Part shown: piece after piece, positions 9,958 through 18,298 of the stretch
Position numbering within the stretch: position 1 is the first letter of the stretch
How the letters are laid out: each line of letters starts with the position of its first letter
NCBI RefSeq assembly: GCF_003185655.1
Contig: NZ_QHJQ01000002.1
Location: 310,001-374,000, forward strand
Source of the DNA: Coraliomargarita sinensis
Lineage (GTDB): Bacteria > Verrucomicrobiota > Verrucomicrobiia > Opitutales > Coraliomargaritaceae
DNA length: 64,000 nucleotides
Direction of reading: 5' to 3'
Position numbers and translations under genes: made by a program
Notes under the pieces: model-generated
Told to the model about the DNA's origin: nothing
The model's database searches: none
The model's input: the letters and a program-made list of their open reading frames with translations, nothing else

Positions 9958-10848
9958 TCAGCCGTTCACGATCTCCGTGCCGACCCCTTTATCGGTGAAG
10001 ATTTCGAGGAGGAGGCTGTGAGGCTGTTCGCCGTCGATGAAGTGGACCCGGTGCACCCCGTTTTTGAGGGCGTCGACGGCGCTGTCGGTTTTCGGGATCA
10101 TGCCCTTGCTGATGATGCCTTTTTCGACCAGTTCAGCGACTTCGTCGACCTGCAGGGTGGAGATAAGCGATTCCGGATCGTTGATGTCCCGCATCAGTCC
10201 GGGGACATCGCAGAGGTAAACCAGTCGGCGCGCCCGGAGGGCCGCAGCTACGCGGCCGGCTGCGGCGTCGGCGTTGGTATTGTAGATCTGACCCTCGTCA
10301 TCCTTTGCGATCGGCGAGATCACCGGGATGTAGCCGTCATTCAGGGCCTTCTTGATAATCTTGGTTTTGACGGTGTGTGTTTCGCCGACAAAGCCGACAT
10401 CGACAGGCTGGCCGTCGACTTCGACTTCTTTTTTGTCACAGACCAGAATCCCGTTGCCGTGGATACCCAAGGGCCGGGCGTTCTTGGCCTGAAGGATTTC
10501 GCAGATGTCCAGGTTGACAACCTTGTTGAGGGTGTGCTCCACAATCTCGACCGACTTCTGGTCGGTGACCCGCAAGCCGTGTTCAAAACGGGTTTCGACC
10601 TTGGCTTCGGAAAGTGCCCGCGTAATGGCCTTGCCGCCCCCGTGTACCACGACGACCTTGATGCCCACGGCGGAGAGGAAGGCGATGTCGGTGGCCACAC
10701 GCGTGCGCACCTTGGGATCGGCATCGTCCATGAAGGCGCCGCCGTATTTAACCACAAAGATCGCATCCCGAAAGCGTTGCACATAGGGCAGCGCCTCAAG
10801 GAGGACGGCGGACTTGGTGGTGACGTCGAGCTGGGAAATATCGGTCAT
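9958..10848 (-). CDS. argB: Acetylglutamate kinase
   Basis: ArgB phosphorylates N-acetylglutamate on its gamma carboxylate, usually the arginine-feedback-controlled step. The 296-residue protein shows the amino-acid kinase fold: FVVKYGGAFMD near residue 31 (catalytic Lys), VVVHGGGKAI near residue 70 (Gly-rich loop), and NTNADAAAGRVAAAL in the nucleotide region. An N-terminal helix precedes the first strand (LLEALPYVQRF), as in the hexameric, arginine-sensitive type. It lies 45 bp after argJ and 128 bp before argD on the same strand. Feedback inhibition is inferred from the family, not shown. Confidence 0.95.
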   Translation of the reverse strand: MTDISQLDVTTKSAVLLEALPYVQRFRDAIFVVKYGGAFMDDADPKVRTRVATDIAFLSAVGIKVVVVHGGGKAITRALSEAKVETRFEHGLRVTDQKSVEIVEHTLNKVVNLDICEILQAKNARPLGIHGNGILVCDKKEVEVDGQPVDVGFVGETHTVKTKIIKKALNDGYIPVISPIAKDDEGQIYNTNADAAAGRVAAALRARRLVYLCDVPGLMRDINDPESLISTLQVDEVAELVEKGIISKGMIPKTDSAVDALKNGVHRVHFIDGEQPHSLLLEIFTDKGVGTEIVNG

Positions 10849-10855
10849 TAGAAAT

Positions 10856-10890
10856 ACGTGATACGTGTTACGTGATGCGGGTTACGGGAT
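10856..10890. repeat. Heptad repeat between argJ and argB
   Basis: Five contiguous 7-bp units are read on the plus strand: acgtgat, acgtgtt, acgtgat, gcgggtt, acgggat (consensus RCGKGWT). They occupy most of the 45-bp gap and do not overlap either coding sequence. Confidence 0.7.
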
Positions 10891-10893
10891 CTA

Positions 10894-12132
10894 CTATTCA
10901 GACTTGTTGAAATCGACGTAGGCCTCGCTGAGGTCGGAGGTGAGGAGGCGGTAGTCCGCGTCACCCTGATTCAAGTTGACGGTGATGCGGAAGCGTTTCT
11001 TGAAAACGACTTCCTTCCACTGCGCTTTGTTTTCGTCCTGCGGGATGCCTTTAATCAGGGCGGGGATCTCGTCGTAGTGGATGTCCAGTAGTTCTTCCTT
11101 GAGGCCGACGCGGGCATAGCCGGCGGCATCGGCGACCCGGCCCCAGTTCGGGTCGGAGCCATACCAGGAGGCTTTAACCAGGAGTGAGTTGCCGACGGCC
11201 CGGGCGACTTTCTCGGCATCACTGACCTTAGGACAGCCTTCGACGACCAGTTCCACCAGCTTGGTGACTTTTTCGCCGTCGCCAACAATGAGTTCCGCCA
11301 GCTGATCGCAGACTTTGAAGACGGCTTCCTTGAAGGCGAAGAGGAGATCGGCAGGGCCATCCCAGGGATCGACGCCGGACTTGCCGCTGGCCAACAGGAG
11401 CACGGTATCGTTGGTGCTCATATCGCCGTCGATGGAAATCCGGTTGAAGGTCTTGTTCACGGCGGCGGTGAGGACATTCTTCAGCTGATCGCCGTTCGTG
11501 ACGACATCGGTGGTGAGGAAGGCGAGCATGGTGGCCATGTTGGGCTCGATCATGCCGGCGCCCTTGGCCATGCCGGCGACGGTGACAGTTTTGCCCTCGT
11601 AAGTAAATTGAGCCGTGGCGACTTTTCGCCGCGTGTCGGAGGTCAGGATGGCATCGGCGGCATTGAGGGAAGACTGGGCATCGTCTGCCAGTTGCTGGGC
11701 GGCGTGTTCAATGCCTTCTTCGATCTGTTGCATGGGCAGCTTGCGCCCAATCCGCCCGGTCGAGCAGATGAGGAAGGGTTGGCCCAGGCCCGAGCTCAGT
11801 TGTGCAATGGCGCCCATTTGTTTCGCGTCGGCCATGCCTTTTTCACCCGTGGCGGCATTGGCGTTCCCGCTGTTGACGACGAAGCCGGCCACCTTGTTGC
11901 TGCTCCGGGAAAGGATTTCCTTGCAGAGCCGAACCGGTGCGGCGCAAAGATCGTTTAAAGTAAAGACTCCTGCCGCCGGGCAGGGCTTTTCCGCCACGAG
12001 CATGGCGAGATCAAGCCGCTCCTTGTTTTTCAGTTCCCGCACGTCGCAGGCAACACCTGCGGTTTTGAAGCCCGGACAGTCGCCGATACCGTTCGAGTTT
12101 TCGAGAAGAGTGACTGGGATCGGGCTGCTCAT
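10894..12132 (-). CDS. argJ: Glutamate N-acetyltransferase (ornithine acetyltransferase)
   Basis: ArgJ moves the acetyl group from N-acetylornithine back to glutamate, making the acetyl cycle economical; many homologues also use acetyl-CoA. The protein of 412 residues has the self-cleavage region KGAGMIEPNMATMLAFL, where the Thr after Ala becomes the N-terminal nucleophile of the beta chain. It also has the flanking VNSGNANAATG motif and a C-terminal YVDFNKSE-type tail. It starts at the ATG 33 bp after argC. With argJ present, the pathway has no need of a separate ArgE/ArgA pair. Confidence 0.95.
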   Translation of the reverse strand: MSSPIPVTLLENSNGIGDCPGFKTAGVACDVRELKNKERLDLAMLVAEKPCPAAGVFTLNDLCAAPVRLCKEILSRSSNKVAGFVVNSGNANAATGEKGMADAKQMGAIAQLSSGLGQPFLICSTGRIGRKLPMQQIEEGIEHAAQQLADDAQSSLNAADAILTSDTRRKVATAQFTYEGKTVTVAGMAKGAGMIEPNMATMLAFLTTDVVTNGDQLKNVLTAAVNKTFNRISIDGDMSTNDTVLLLASGKSGVDPWDGPADLLFAFKEAVFKVCDQLAELIVGDGEKVTKLVELVVEGCPKVSDAEKVARAVGNSLLVKASWYGSDPNWGRVADAAGYARVGLKEELLDIHYDEIPALIKGIPQDENKAQWKEVVFKKRFRITVNLNQGDADYRLLTSDLSEAYVDFNKSE

Positions 12133-12140
12133 TTTTTGAA

Positions 12141-12168
12141 GAAGTCAGGAATTAGATGTTGGGAGTTA
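12141..12168. repeat. Heptad repeat between argC and argJ
   Basis: Four 7-bp units are read on the plus strand: gaagtca, ggaatta, gatgttg, ggagtta. They fill the 33-bp gap and end on the argC stop codon. The words resemble those in the argD-argF gap (gaagtca occurs in both). Confidence 0.5.
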
Positions 12169-13188
12169 GAGCAGGCCGGCGGTTTCCTCGAAACCGAACT
12201 TCAGATTCATGATCTGTACAGCCTGGCCGCTGGCACCTTTGACGAGGTTGTCGATAACGGAGCTGATGACGAAATTATCCGTCCGCGGGTCATAAACGGC
12301 GGCGATGTCGGCCCGGTTGGTGCCTTTGACGTTCTTGGTGTCCGGGAAGGTGCCACTTGGAAGTACGGCGACGAAGGGTTTGTCCGCGTAGGCTTTGTCC
12401 CAGGTGGCGTAAAGTTGTTCGATCCCGGTCTTGGCCTTGGCCACGATGGTGGTGACGATTCCCCGGCTCATGGGAGCGAGGTGCGGGCTGAACTGGACGA
12501 TACAGTCGGCAAAGGCGGCCTTTTCCAGCTGCTCCTCGATTTCGGGGACGTGCCGGTGTGTGGGAAGTGCGTAGGCCTTCATGCTTTCGTTCCGTTCGCA
12601 GAAGATGAAATCCTCGGCGACTTTCCGACCGGCACCACTGACAGCGCTACAGCTATTGATAACGATCCCTTTCGGGCTGACGAGCCCGGCTTTGAGGAGC
12701 GGGGCCAGAGCGATTTGGATGCTGGTCGGATAGCAACCCGGACAGGCAATCAGGGAGGTCGATTTCCACTTCTCATCCGCCAGCTCCGGTACCACGTACT
12801 GCGCGGCTTCGAGGAGATGCGGCGCCGGGTGGGGCTGGCCGTAGTATTCCTCGTAAATGCGGGTGGAGCCGAGCCGGAAGTCCGCACTCAGGTCGATGAC
12901 AGTTTTGCCCGCCTGATACAGCGGATCGGCAAACTCGGAGGCCACGCCGTGGGGGAGGGCGAGAAAGAACACATCGATCTCACTGCTGGCCGCCAATTCA
13001 GCCGGGTCGGAAGCGGTGAATTCAAGCTCACCCACCTTGTGGCGGAGCGCCGGCATGACGTCCGCCACCTTCTGGCCCGCCAGCGACCGTGACGTGACGG
13101 CTGCCAGTGTGACATCCGGGTGAGTGGAGAGAATGCGTACGAGTTCTTCCCCCGAATATCCGGAGGCACCTATGATTGCTGTTTTCAT
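12166..13188 (-). CDS. argC: N-acetyl-gamma-glutamyl-phosphate reductase
   Basis: ArgC reduces N-acetylglutamyl phosphate to the semialdehyde with NADPH. I start it at the ATG ending at 13188 (MKTAIIGASGYSG), giving 340 residues. A longer reading from 13287 would run backwards through the heptad repeat and towards the rpsI terminator and adds no conserved sequence. The Rossmann loop GASGYSGEEL is at the N-terminus and the active-site Cys is in ACPGCYPTS near residue 147. It is the first gene of the argCJBDF order, so its upstream region should hold the cluster promoter. Confidence 0.95.
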   Translation of the reverse strand: MKTAIIGASGYSGEELVRILSTHPDVTLAAVTSRSLAGQKVADVMPALRHKVGELEFTASDPAELAASSEIDVFFLALPHGVASEFADPLYQAGKTVIDLSADFRLGSTRIYEEYYGQPHPAPHLLEAAQYVVPELADEKWKSTSLIACPGCYPTSIQIALAPLLKAGLVSPKGIVINSCSAVSGAGRKVAEDFIFCERNESMKAYALPTHRHVPEIEEQLEKAAFADCIVQFSPHLAPMSRGIVTTIVAKAKTGIEQLYATWDKAYADKPFVAVLPSGTFPDTKNVKGTNRADIAAVYDPRTDNFVISSVIDNLVKGASGQAVQIMNLKFGFEETAGLL

Positions 13189-13190
13189 TT

Positions 13191-13232
13191 GCGGGATACG
13201 GGTTGCGAGATACGTGATGCGAGATGTGGGAT
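13191..13232. repeat. Heptad repeat upstream of argC
   Basis: Six contiguous 7-bp units are read on the plus strand: gcgggat, acgggtt, gcgagat, acgtgat, gcgagat, gtgggat (consensus RCGNGAT). They lie immediately upstream of the argC start, where a leader or promoter is expected. The consensus is nearly identical to that of the argJ-argB array 2.3 kb away. Confidence 0.7.
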
Positions 13233-13268
13233 GAAACTGCGTGAGGCGAGGCCTTTGACGCGGGAAAC

Positions 13269-13308
13269 AAAAAACCCCCCAAAGCACGGTGCACGGCCTT
13301 GGGGGGTT
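13269..13308 (-). terminator. Rho-independent terminator of rplM-rpsI
   Basis: A perfect 10-bp inverted repeat (aaccccccaa / ttggggggtt) at 13273-13282 and 13299-13308 is followed on the minus strand by six T. It lies 30 bp after the rpsI stop and before argC, separating the ribosomal and arginine transcription units. Confidence 0.85.
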
Positions 13309-13337
13309 GCAATAAAGATGCGACCGTGCGGCGAAAC

Positions 13338-13730
13338 TTAACGCTTGGAGAACTGGAAGTTTTTACGTGCGCCAGGCTGACCAGTCTTCTTGCGCTCGCG
13401 GGCACGGGGGTCACGCTTCATGTGGCCCTGTTTTTTAAGGTCAACGCGGAGGTCGCCGTTGAGCTTTTCAAGTGCACGGGCGATGCCGAGGCGGGTGGCG
13501 CCGGCCTGACCGTTGAGGCCACCGCCGTGAGCCTTCACCGTGATGTCGACTTGTTCGGACATTTCGACCGTTTTCAGGGGGGAGAGTGCCGCACGGGCAA
13601 ACTCCTCGGCCTTGAAGTAGCTTTCGGCGTCCTTGCCGTTGACTTCGATCTTACCGGTGCCGCGGGTGAGGCGGACGCGTGCGACAGCCGTCTTGCGACG
13701 ACCGACAGTTACAAATGTTTCTTCGCTCAT
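13338..13730 (-). CDS. rpsI: 30S ribosomal protein S9
   Basis: S9 (130 residues) binds the head of the small subunit; its basic C-terminal tail reaches the P-site tRNA. The N-terminal TVGRRKTAVARVRL, the central TVKAHGGGLNGQAGA and LGIARAL, and the C-terminal DPRARERKK...FQFSKR are diagnostic. The usual tail ends SKR, as here. It follows rplM by 24 bp in the conserved L13-S9 order and precedes a strong terminator. Confidence 0.97.
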   Translation of the reverse strand: MSEETFVTVGRRKTAVARVRLTRGTGKIEVNGKDAESYFKAEEFARAALSPLKTVEMSEQVDITVKAHGGGLNGQAGATRLGIARALEKLNGDLRVDLKKQGHMKRDPRARERKKTGQPGARKNFQFSKR

Positions 13731-13754
13731 TATAAAAATACGTTCAACCGGGGA

Positions 13755-14180
<426 letters not shown>

Positions 14181-14200
14181 GATTTTTGGAAAAGCGCGCA

Positions 14201-14228
14201 ACAGTAGGTTCAGCCCCAATACTGTCAA
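14201..14228 (-). promoter_or_regulatory. Candidate sigma-70 promoter of rplM-rpsI
   Basis: On the minus strand a perfect TTGACA (14223-14228) is followed, after 16 bp, by TACTGT (14201-14206). That places a start site about 10-15 bp before the rplM ATG, so the leader would be very short. Prediction is by eye only. Confidence 0.4.
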
Positions 14229-14297
14229 TGGGAATTTGCAGTATTTTCTGCCCCGCGGCGATGCTTGCGGCTAAACAGGCGGTTTCGGGAGCAATTT

Positions 14298-14639
14298 CTA
14301 TTTGTCGGCCTCAATAGCGATCACCGTCGCAGCCGCATCGGGCGTGGTCTCAGGCAGGGTGATGGTCCAGCCGTCTTGGGTTTTCGTGGTTTGAAGCGGT
14401 GTTTTCCGGGCATCGGCCAGCAGATAGACCTTTTGCACCTGCATGGCGGGGTCGGCAATCGTCAGTTTGCCGCTTTTCGGCCAATGGAAGACATGGGCAT
14501 AGAGTTTGCCCGGTTTGGTGGTATAGCGCCCCCAGTCGGGCATTTCGTAGGGGCTCGGCCCGGAGCCATGGATGGACTCTGAATTGACCTCCATCCAATC
14601 GCCGATGGCTGCGAGGCGTTCGACACTGGGTTCGGGGTC
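14298..14639 (-). pseudogene. 3' fragment of a GH29 alpha-L-fucosidase
   Basis: The minus-strand frame reads PSVERLAAIGDWMEVNSESI, then PSPYEMPDWGRYTTKPGKLY and HVFHWPKSGKLTI. This is the C-terminal end of GH29 fucosidases (the GDWxxVNGESIYGT...WGR.T and LHVFDWP region). The frame closes at a TAA immediately upstream (about 14640), so only some 113 residues remain and the catalytic TIM barrel is missing. No start or ribosome site is evident. It is best read as a remnant of a lost fucosidase gene. It sits directly downstream of the DUF1080 gene on the same strand. Confidence 0.7.
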
Positions 14640-14690
14640 TTATTAATTCTTTTCAAAAAATGGGTTCTATCGAACTTGTTCTTGAAATCT

Positions 14691-15530
14691 TCAATCAAGG
14701 ACTTCTGGAGGGATCGAGGCGATCGGTTTGATTTCCATGGATTTAATGAACAATTCCGCACCTTCGGACTGCACTTGAATTTTACCGGAAGTGAGTGGTT
14801 TCAACGCACCGTCTTGATGGGTTGCGGTTTCGTAATTGGCCATGACGGGAACGCCATTGACAACGTGGACAGCCGTAGTGCCGAAACAGTAGAGGTCGAC
14901 GACATTCCATTCGCCGAGGGGCTTTTCCGCATCCTGCATCTTGCGGATCAGGCGCCCATTGGCGTGCTGCCCAAAATGGGTCCGCTCCGTTGCGGGAGTA
15001 TATATCCATTGTTTCGATTCAGGGTTTTTTACGGCCGGGATTTCGCAGGCCGTGTTGGCCATCAGATAAGTATCGCCGAGATTGCCGTGCATGAGCTGCA
15101 GCTCGATATTCGGCATCCAGGTGCCGTGGGCTTCCCCGAACTCGCCGAAACTGTGGTAGAGGAGGCCGCTGTTGCGCTTGGAGTAAACGTTGTCGCCCCA
15201 TTTGAAGACCAGGCGGAGGTGATAGTTCTCAAACGCTTCTTGGGTTGCCAGCGAGCCGTTGATCTCACCGGAGATGCGAATTACCCGATCACCGTCCATT
15301 TCAACCACGGAAAAGACGCTATCCAAAGTAGCCGCTTCCGTGACTTCCGCCCACTCTTCGCCAAGTGATTTACCGAGATGGGTATCAAAGCCCTCGAGGT
15401 TCTCGCCATTGTAGATGGATTTCCATTCGGAATCCTGATTGCAGGCTGTCAGCAGGAGGCTGGCTGCAGCGAAGCTAGTCATGCCGATAATCGAAGAGAG
15501 AGTGGGGTGGTTTCGGATGGATTTTAACAT
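14691..15530 (-). CDS. DUF1080 (3-keto-disaccharide hydrolase-type) lipoprotein
   Basis: I start at the ATG ending at 15530 (MLKSIRNHP), giving 279 residues; the ATG ending at 15542 is an alternative. The N-terminus is a lipoprotein signal with the lipobox LTAC, so the protein should be anchored to a membrane after processing. The mature part is a LamG-like beta sandwich typical of DUF1080: W.SIYNGENLEGFDTHLG, YHLRLVFKWGD, NSGLLYHSFGE, NIELQLMHGN, GEWNVVDLYCFG and a final SGKIQVQSEGAELFIKSMEIKPI. Family members bind or cleave oxidised disaccharides in Verrucomicrobiota, Planctomycetota and Bacteroidota. The neighbours are two broken carbohydrate-type genes, so the intact gene may be a survivor of a larger polysaccharide locus. 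Confidence 0.8.
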   Translation of the reverse strand: MLKSIRNHPTLSSIIGMTSFAAASLLLTACNQDSEWKSIYNGENLEGFDTHLGKSLGEEWAEVTEAATLDSVFSVVEMDGDRVIRISGEINGSLATQEAFENYHLRLVFKWGDNVYSKRNSGLLYHSFGEFGEAHGTWMPNIELQLMHGNLGDTYLMANTACEIPAVKNPESKQWIYTPATERTHFGQHANGRLIRKMQDAEKPLGEWNVVDLYCFGTTAVHVVNGVPVMANYETATHQDGALKPLTSGKIQVQSEGAELFIKSMEIKPIASIPPEVLD

Positions 15531-15694
15531 GCGACTACTCATGATGGGGCTGGAGGTAATCACAAGGGCAAAGCGTGTGTGACTCCAGGCGGACGCATCG
15601 CAATTTTTTACGGTCACGAAGCATACAGGCCAAGAAGGAGCCTGAACCGAGGGCTTGTCAGATGGCGGTTTTTCCGAGCTTTCTTCGAACATGT

Positions 15695-16030
15695 CCGTCA
15701 TTCGTGCCTTATCTGAATCTTTACGCTGATATTTCATGCACCGCCGGGCGGGGTATGTTCACCGACAACAATGTCGAAGCGGCCAGAGAGTTTTATCTCA
15801 AACATCAGGATAAGCTGCTCTTCGGTTCCGATTGCGGGTGGTGGTCTTTTCGGATGGGCCTCAAGCCTGAGTTTGCCTACATCGACACCCTCGAATTACC
15901 TGAGGAAGTCGAGAACAAGGTACTGCGCGGTAATTCCGAGAAATTATTTCCGCTAAAGAACTCGTTTAAGGTCGGAATCGGTGGCCATTCTTTCTTTTTC
16001 CGGCCAAGCCGGCCATTGGTCCGGAACTGA
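15695..16030 (+). pseudogene. 3' fragment of an amidohydrolase_2-family metal-dependent hydrolase
   Basis: The frame contains YLNLYADISCTAGRG, then FYLKHQDKLLFGSDCGWW, LELPEEVENKVLRGNSEKLF. That is the C-terminal strand with the metal-binding Asp (FGSD) and the closing LP..V..KIL.GNA..L helix of amidohydrolase_2 TIM barrels. The N-terminal two-thirds, with the HxH metal site, is absent: upstream sequence is the promoter side of the divergent DUF1080 gene. Roughly 110 residues remain, ending in a non-homologous Ser/Phe-rich tail. This is most likely a truncated remnant. Confidence 0.65.
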
Positions 16031-16105
16031 GATTTATTGTTGCAAAGCAGACCAACTGCGTCATTTTCCGCTGCTTTTCCATTTTAACTTCAGCGGAGAA
16101 CCACT

Positions 16106-16318
16106 TTGAGAGACGATTATTTACACGAAGCACAGAAGGTCATCACTGATCCGATGATACTGATCAATGTTGTGTCGCGTCGCGCCAAGCAACTCAAGAG
16201 CGGCTACAAGCCACTTATCGAGTCCTTGGAGCGCCTATCGGCTGAAGACATGGCACTTCGCGAGATCATGGAAGGTAAAATCACCTACCAGCTCGATGAA
16301 GAGACTCAGGAAGTCTAG
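16106..16318 (+). CDS. rpoZ: DNA-directed RNA polymerase omega subunit
   Basis: Omega helps fold and stabilise the beta-prime subunit. The 70-residue protein has the family core: DPMILINVVSRRAKQLKSG near residue 15, then KPLIE and the helix MALREIMEGKITY. I use the TTG start at 16106, which follows a purine-rich ribosome site (agcggagaa) at a suitable distance; no ATG precedes the conserved region. It lies 77 bp upstream of smpB on the same strand. Small size and weak conservation leave slight doubt, but motif order is right. Confidence 0.82.
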   Translation: MRDDYLHEAQKVITDPMILINVVSRRAKQLKSGYKPLIESLERLSAEDMALREIMEGKITYQLDEETQEV

Positions 16319-16395
16319 CCAGTCAGCTGTAGAACTCGGATTGCTGGTTTGTGAAGCGCCCCCTCTGCGCTTCCCAATAGAGGGAAGATAGAGCC

Positions 16396-16875
16396 GTGTG
16401 CGCCAAGAAGAAAAAGTCCGCGGGCAACCACCAACGTGAGATCCGCAACGCGAAAGCTCACCACAATTACTTTGTGGGTGAGAAGTTCGAGGCGGGAATG
16501 GTGCTTCAGGGCACCGAGGTAAAGGCCATCCGCGAGGGCAACGCCCAGATTACCGAATCGTTTTGCCGGATCGAGAAAGGGCAGGTCTGGCTCTACAACT
16601 CCCACATCGGAGAATATTCTTTCGGGAACTTTCAAAATCACCCACCGCGGCGGAAGCGTAAACTGCTCCTGCACCGTCGGGAGATCAATAAGCTCATCGG
16701 TGCGGTCGAAGCCGGCGGTAAATCGCTCATTCCCTTGCGACTCTACCTGAAAAACGGGATGATCAAAATCGAGATCGCCCTCTGTACCGGCAAGAAGCTC
16801 CACGATAAGCGGGAAACCTTGAAGAGAAAAGTCGCCATGCGCGAAGCGGAACGCGAAATGCGTCAGCGTTACTAG
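16396..16875 (+). CDS. smpB: SsrA-binding protein SmpB
   Basis: SmpB binds tmRNA and brings it to stalled ribosomes for trans-translation. The 159-residue protein starts at GTG 16396. It carries REIRNAKAHHNYFV, AGMVLQGTEVKAIREG, FCRIEKGQVWLYNSHI, the HPPRRKRKLLLH motif and the basic C-terminal tail KKLHDKRETLKRKVAMREAE, which forms the helix that enters the decoding site. No tmRNA gene was recognised in the window. Position after rpoZ and 27 bp before thrB suggests co-transcription. Confidence 0.96.
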   Translation: MCAKKKKSAGNHQREIRNAKAHHNYFVGEKFEAGMVLQGTEVKAIREGNAQITESFCRIEKGQVWLYNSHIGEYSFGNFQNHPPRRKRKLLLHRREINKLIGAVEAGGKSLIPLRLYLKNGMIKIEIALCTGKKLHDKRETLKRKVAMREAEREMRQRY

Positions 16876-16902
16876 AAAAGCAGTAGGAGAATTTAATCTG
16901 CC

Positions 16903-17811
16903 ATGCCTAAAAAAACCGTGACCGTCCAGATCCCTGCCAGCACCTCAAACTGTGGTCCCGGCTTTGACTGCCTGAGCATTGCGCTCTCGCTCTACAATTT
17001 TGTACGCCTGACGGTGCGCGAGGATACGGTGATCGCCCCGGTTGGTGAGGCGAATGCTGGCACTCAGGCCATGGTGGAGGAAGCCGCGCTGAGTTTTGCC
17101 CAGACGGCGGGTCTGGATTTGCCCGGTTTCGATTACGAGATCTGGGGGGACGTGCCCCTGGCGCGGGGCCTGGGGTCGAGTTCTACCGTGCGTGCAGGCA
17201 TAGTGGCCGGATTAAATGAACTGGTTGGGAATCCGCTGGACGAGGAAGCGGCGATTCGTCTGACCACCAAACTCGATAGTTCTCCCGACAACGCCACGGC
17301 CGCATTCAGTGGGGGCTTTTGCATCGCCCGGACCGACCCCACAACGTTCGCCTATCAGCACCATATCCGCTTCGAGTTACCCGGGACGCTGGCCTTTGCC
17401 GCGGTGGCACCGGACTACAAAGTGATGACCGATGACTCGCGCCGTGTATTGCCTGAGACCTTGTCGTTTAAGGATGTCGTTCGCACGACCAATAGTTTGG
17501 CCTACCTGGTCGGTGTTTTGGCGACCGGCGATTTTGAGCGCTTGCGCGGTGCGGTGCATGATTGCATTCACCAGCCTTATCGAGAGTTGTTGAATCCGTT
17601 TGGGCACGAGAGTATCGAAGCCGGGTGCAGTTCCGGTGCGTATGCCGGCTGGTTGAGCGGCAGCGGCTCGACGGTGGTCTGCCCCTGTCCGGCAGACAAG
17701 GTCAATGTGGTGCTTGATGCCATGACGCAGGCCTATGCGGTAAATGATATCAAGAGTCGCTCCTACCGTCTGCTCTGCGACAACGACGGCCTGACCGTGA
17801 ACGAAGATTAG
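16903..17811 (+). CDS. thrB: Homoserine kinase (GHMP family)
   Basis: ThrB phosphorylates homoserine on the way to threonine. The 302-residue protein has the GHMP layout: N-terminal VQIPASTSNCGPGFDCLSIA, the ATP-binding loop PLARGLGSSSTVRAGIVAGLN near residue 85, and the C-terminal GCSSGAYAGWLSGSGSTVVC (motif 3). The N-terminal ASTSNCGPGFD segment is characteristic of homoserine kinase rather than mevalonate or galactokinase. No thrA or thrC is adjacent. A purine-rich site (agtaggag) precedes the ATG at good distance. Confidence 0.93.
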   Translation: MPKKTVTVQIPASTSNCGPGFDCLSIALSLYNFVRLTVREDTVIAPVGEANAGTQAMVEEAALSFAQTAGLDLPGFDYEIWGDVPLARGLGSSSTVRAGIVAGLNELVGNPLDEEAAIRLTTKLDSSPDNATAAFSGGFCIARTDPTTFAYQHHIRFELPGTLAFAAVAPDYKVMTDDSRRVLPETLSFKDVVRTTNSLAYLVGVLATGDFERLRGAVHDCIHQPYRELLNPFGHESIEAGCSSGAYAGWLSGSGSTVVCPCPADKVNVVLDAMTQAYAVNDIKSRSYRLLCDNDGLTVNED

Positions 17812-17866
17812 GGCCTTTCCTCCCGCGTAGTTGACGCTAAGCCTGAAAGTTTTTCTTTTATTCACA

Positions 17867-18295
17867 GTGAACGACCCGAACCGAGATTTTAACGAAGTCA
17901 TCCGTACGATCCGTAAAGACGATCCGCGCTACGCCCGTGGTGCGTATTATTTTCTGCGTCAGGCGCTGGACTACAGCCTGAAAGAACTACAAAAACGCGG
18001 GGAACTCGATAAGACGAATCACTTGACCGGGCAGCAGTTACTTGAGGGGATTCGCCTCTTCGCCATCGAACAATACGGCCCGATGGCACGCACCGTCTTG
18101 GAAAACTGGGGCGTGAAAAACTGCCGTGACTTCGGCAACATCGTTTTCAACCTGGTCGAATGCAAGGTGCTTGGTAAGACGGACCGGGACAGCCCCGAGG
18201 ATTTCAACAAAGGTTACAGCTTCAGCGCTGCCTTTGATAAGCCCTTCCGGCCAACGACCATCAAGCCCACGACGAAGCGACCGCCGCTGCGTTAG
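17867..18295 (+). CDS. Minf_1886-family conserved protein
   Basis: The GTG at 17867 gives VNDPNRDFNEVI and a protein of 142 residues; a longer reading from 17831 adds a hydrophobic dozen residues with no support. The core matches a small family I recall as Minf_1886, found mainly in Verrucomicrobiota, Planctomycetota and relatives: DPRYARGAYYFLRQALDYS, HLTGQQLLEGIRLFAIEQYGP, VKNCRDFGNIVFNLVE, then LGKTDRDSPEDF. It is predicted helical and cytoplasmic, with no known biochemical role. It ends 3 bp before the convergent coiled-coil gene. Confidence 0.75.
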   Translation: MNDPNRDFNEVIRTIRKDDPRYARGAYYFLRQALDYSLKELQKRGELDKTNHLTGQQLLEGIRLFAIEQYGPMARTVLENWGVKNCRDFGNIVFNLVECKVLGKTDRDSPEDFNKGYSFSAAFDKPFRPTTIKPTTKRPPLR

Positions 18296-18298
18296 GGC

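Noticed and set aside
13189..13287. N-terminal extension of ArgC by 33 residues
   Set aside because: It is encoded by the heptad repeat and runs to the edge of the rpsI terminator; family proteins start at the Rossmann motif.
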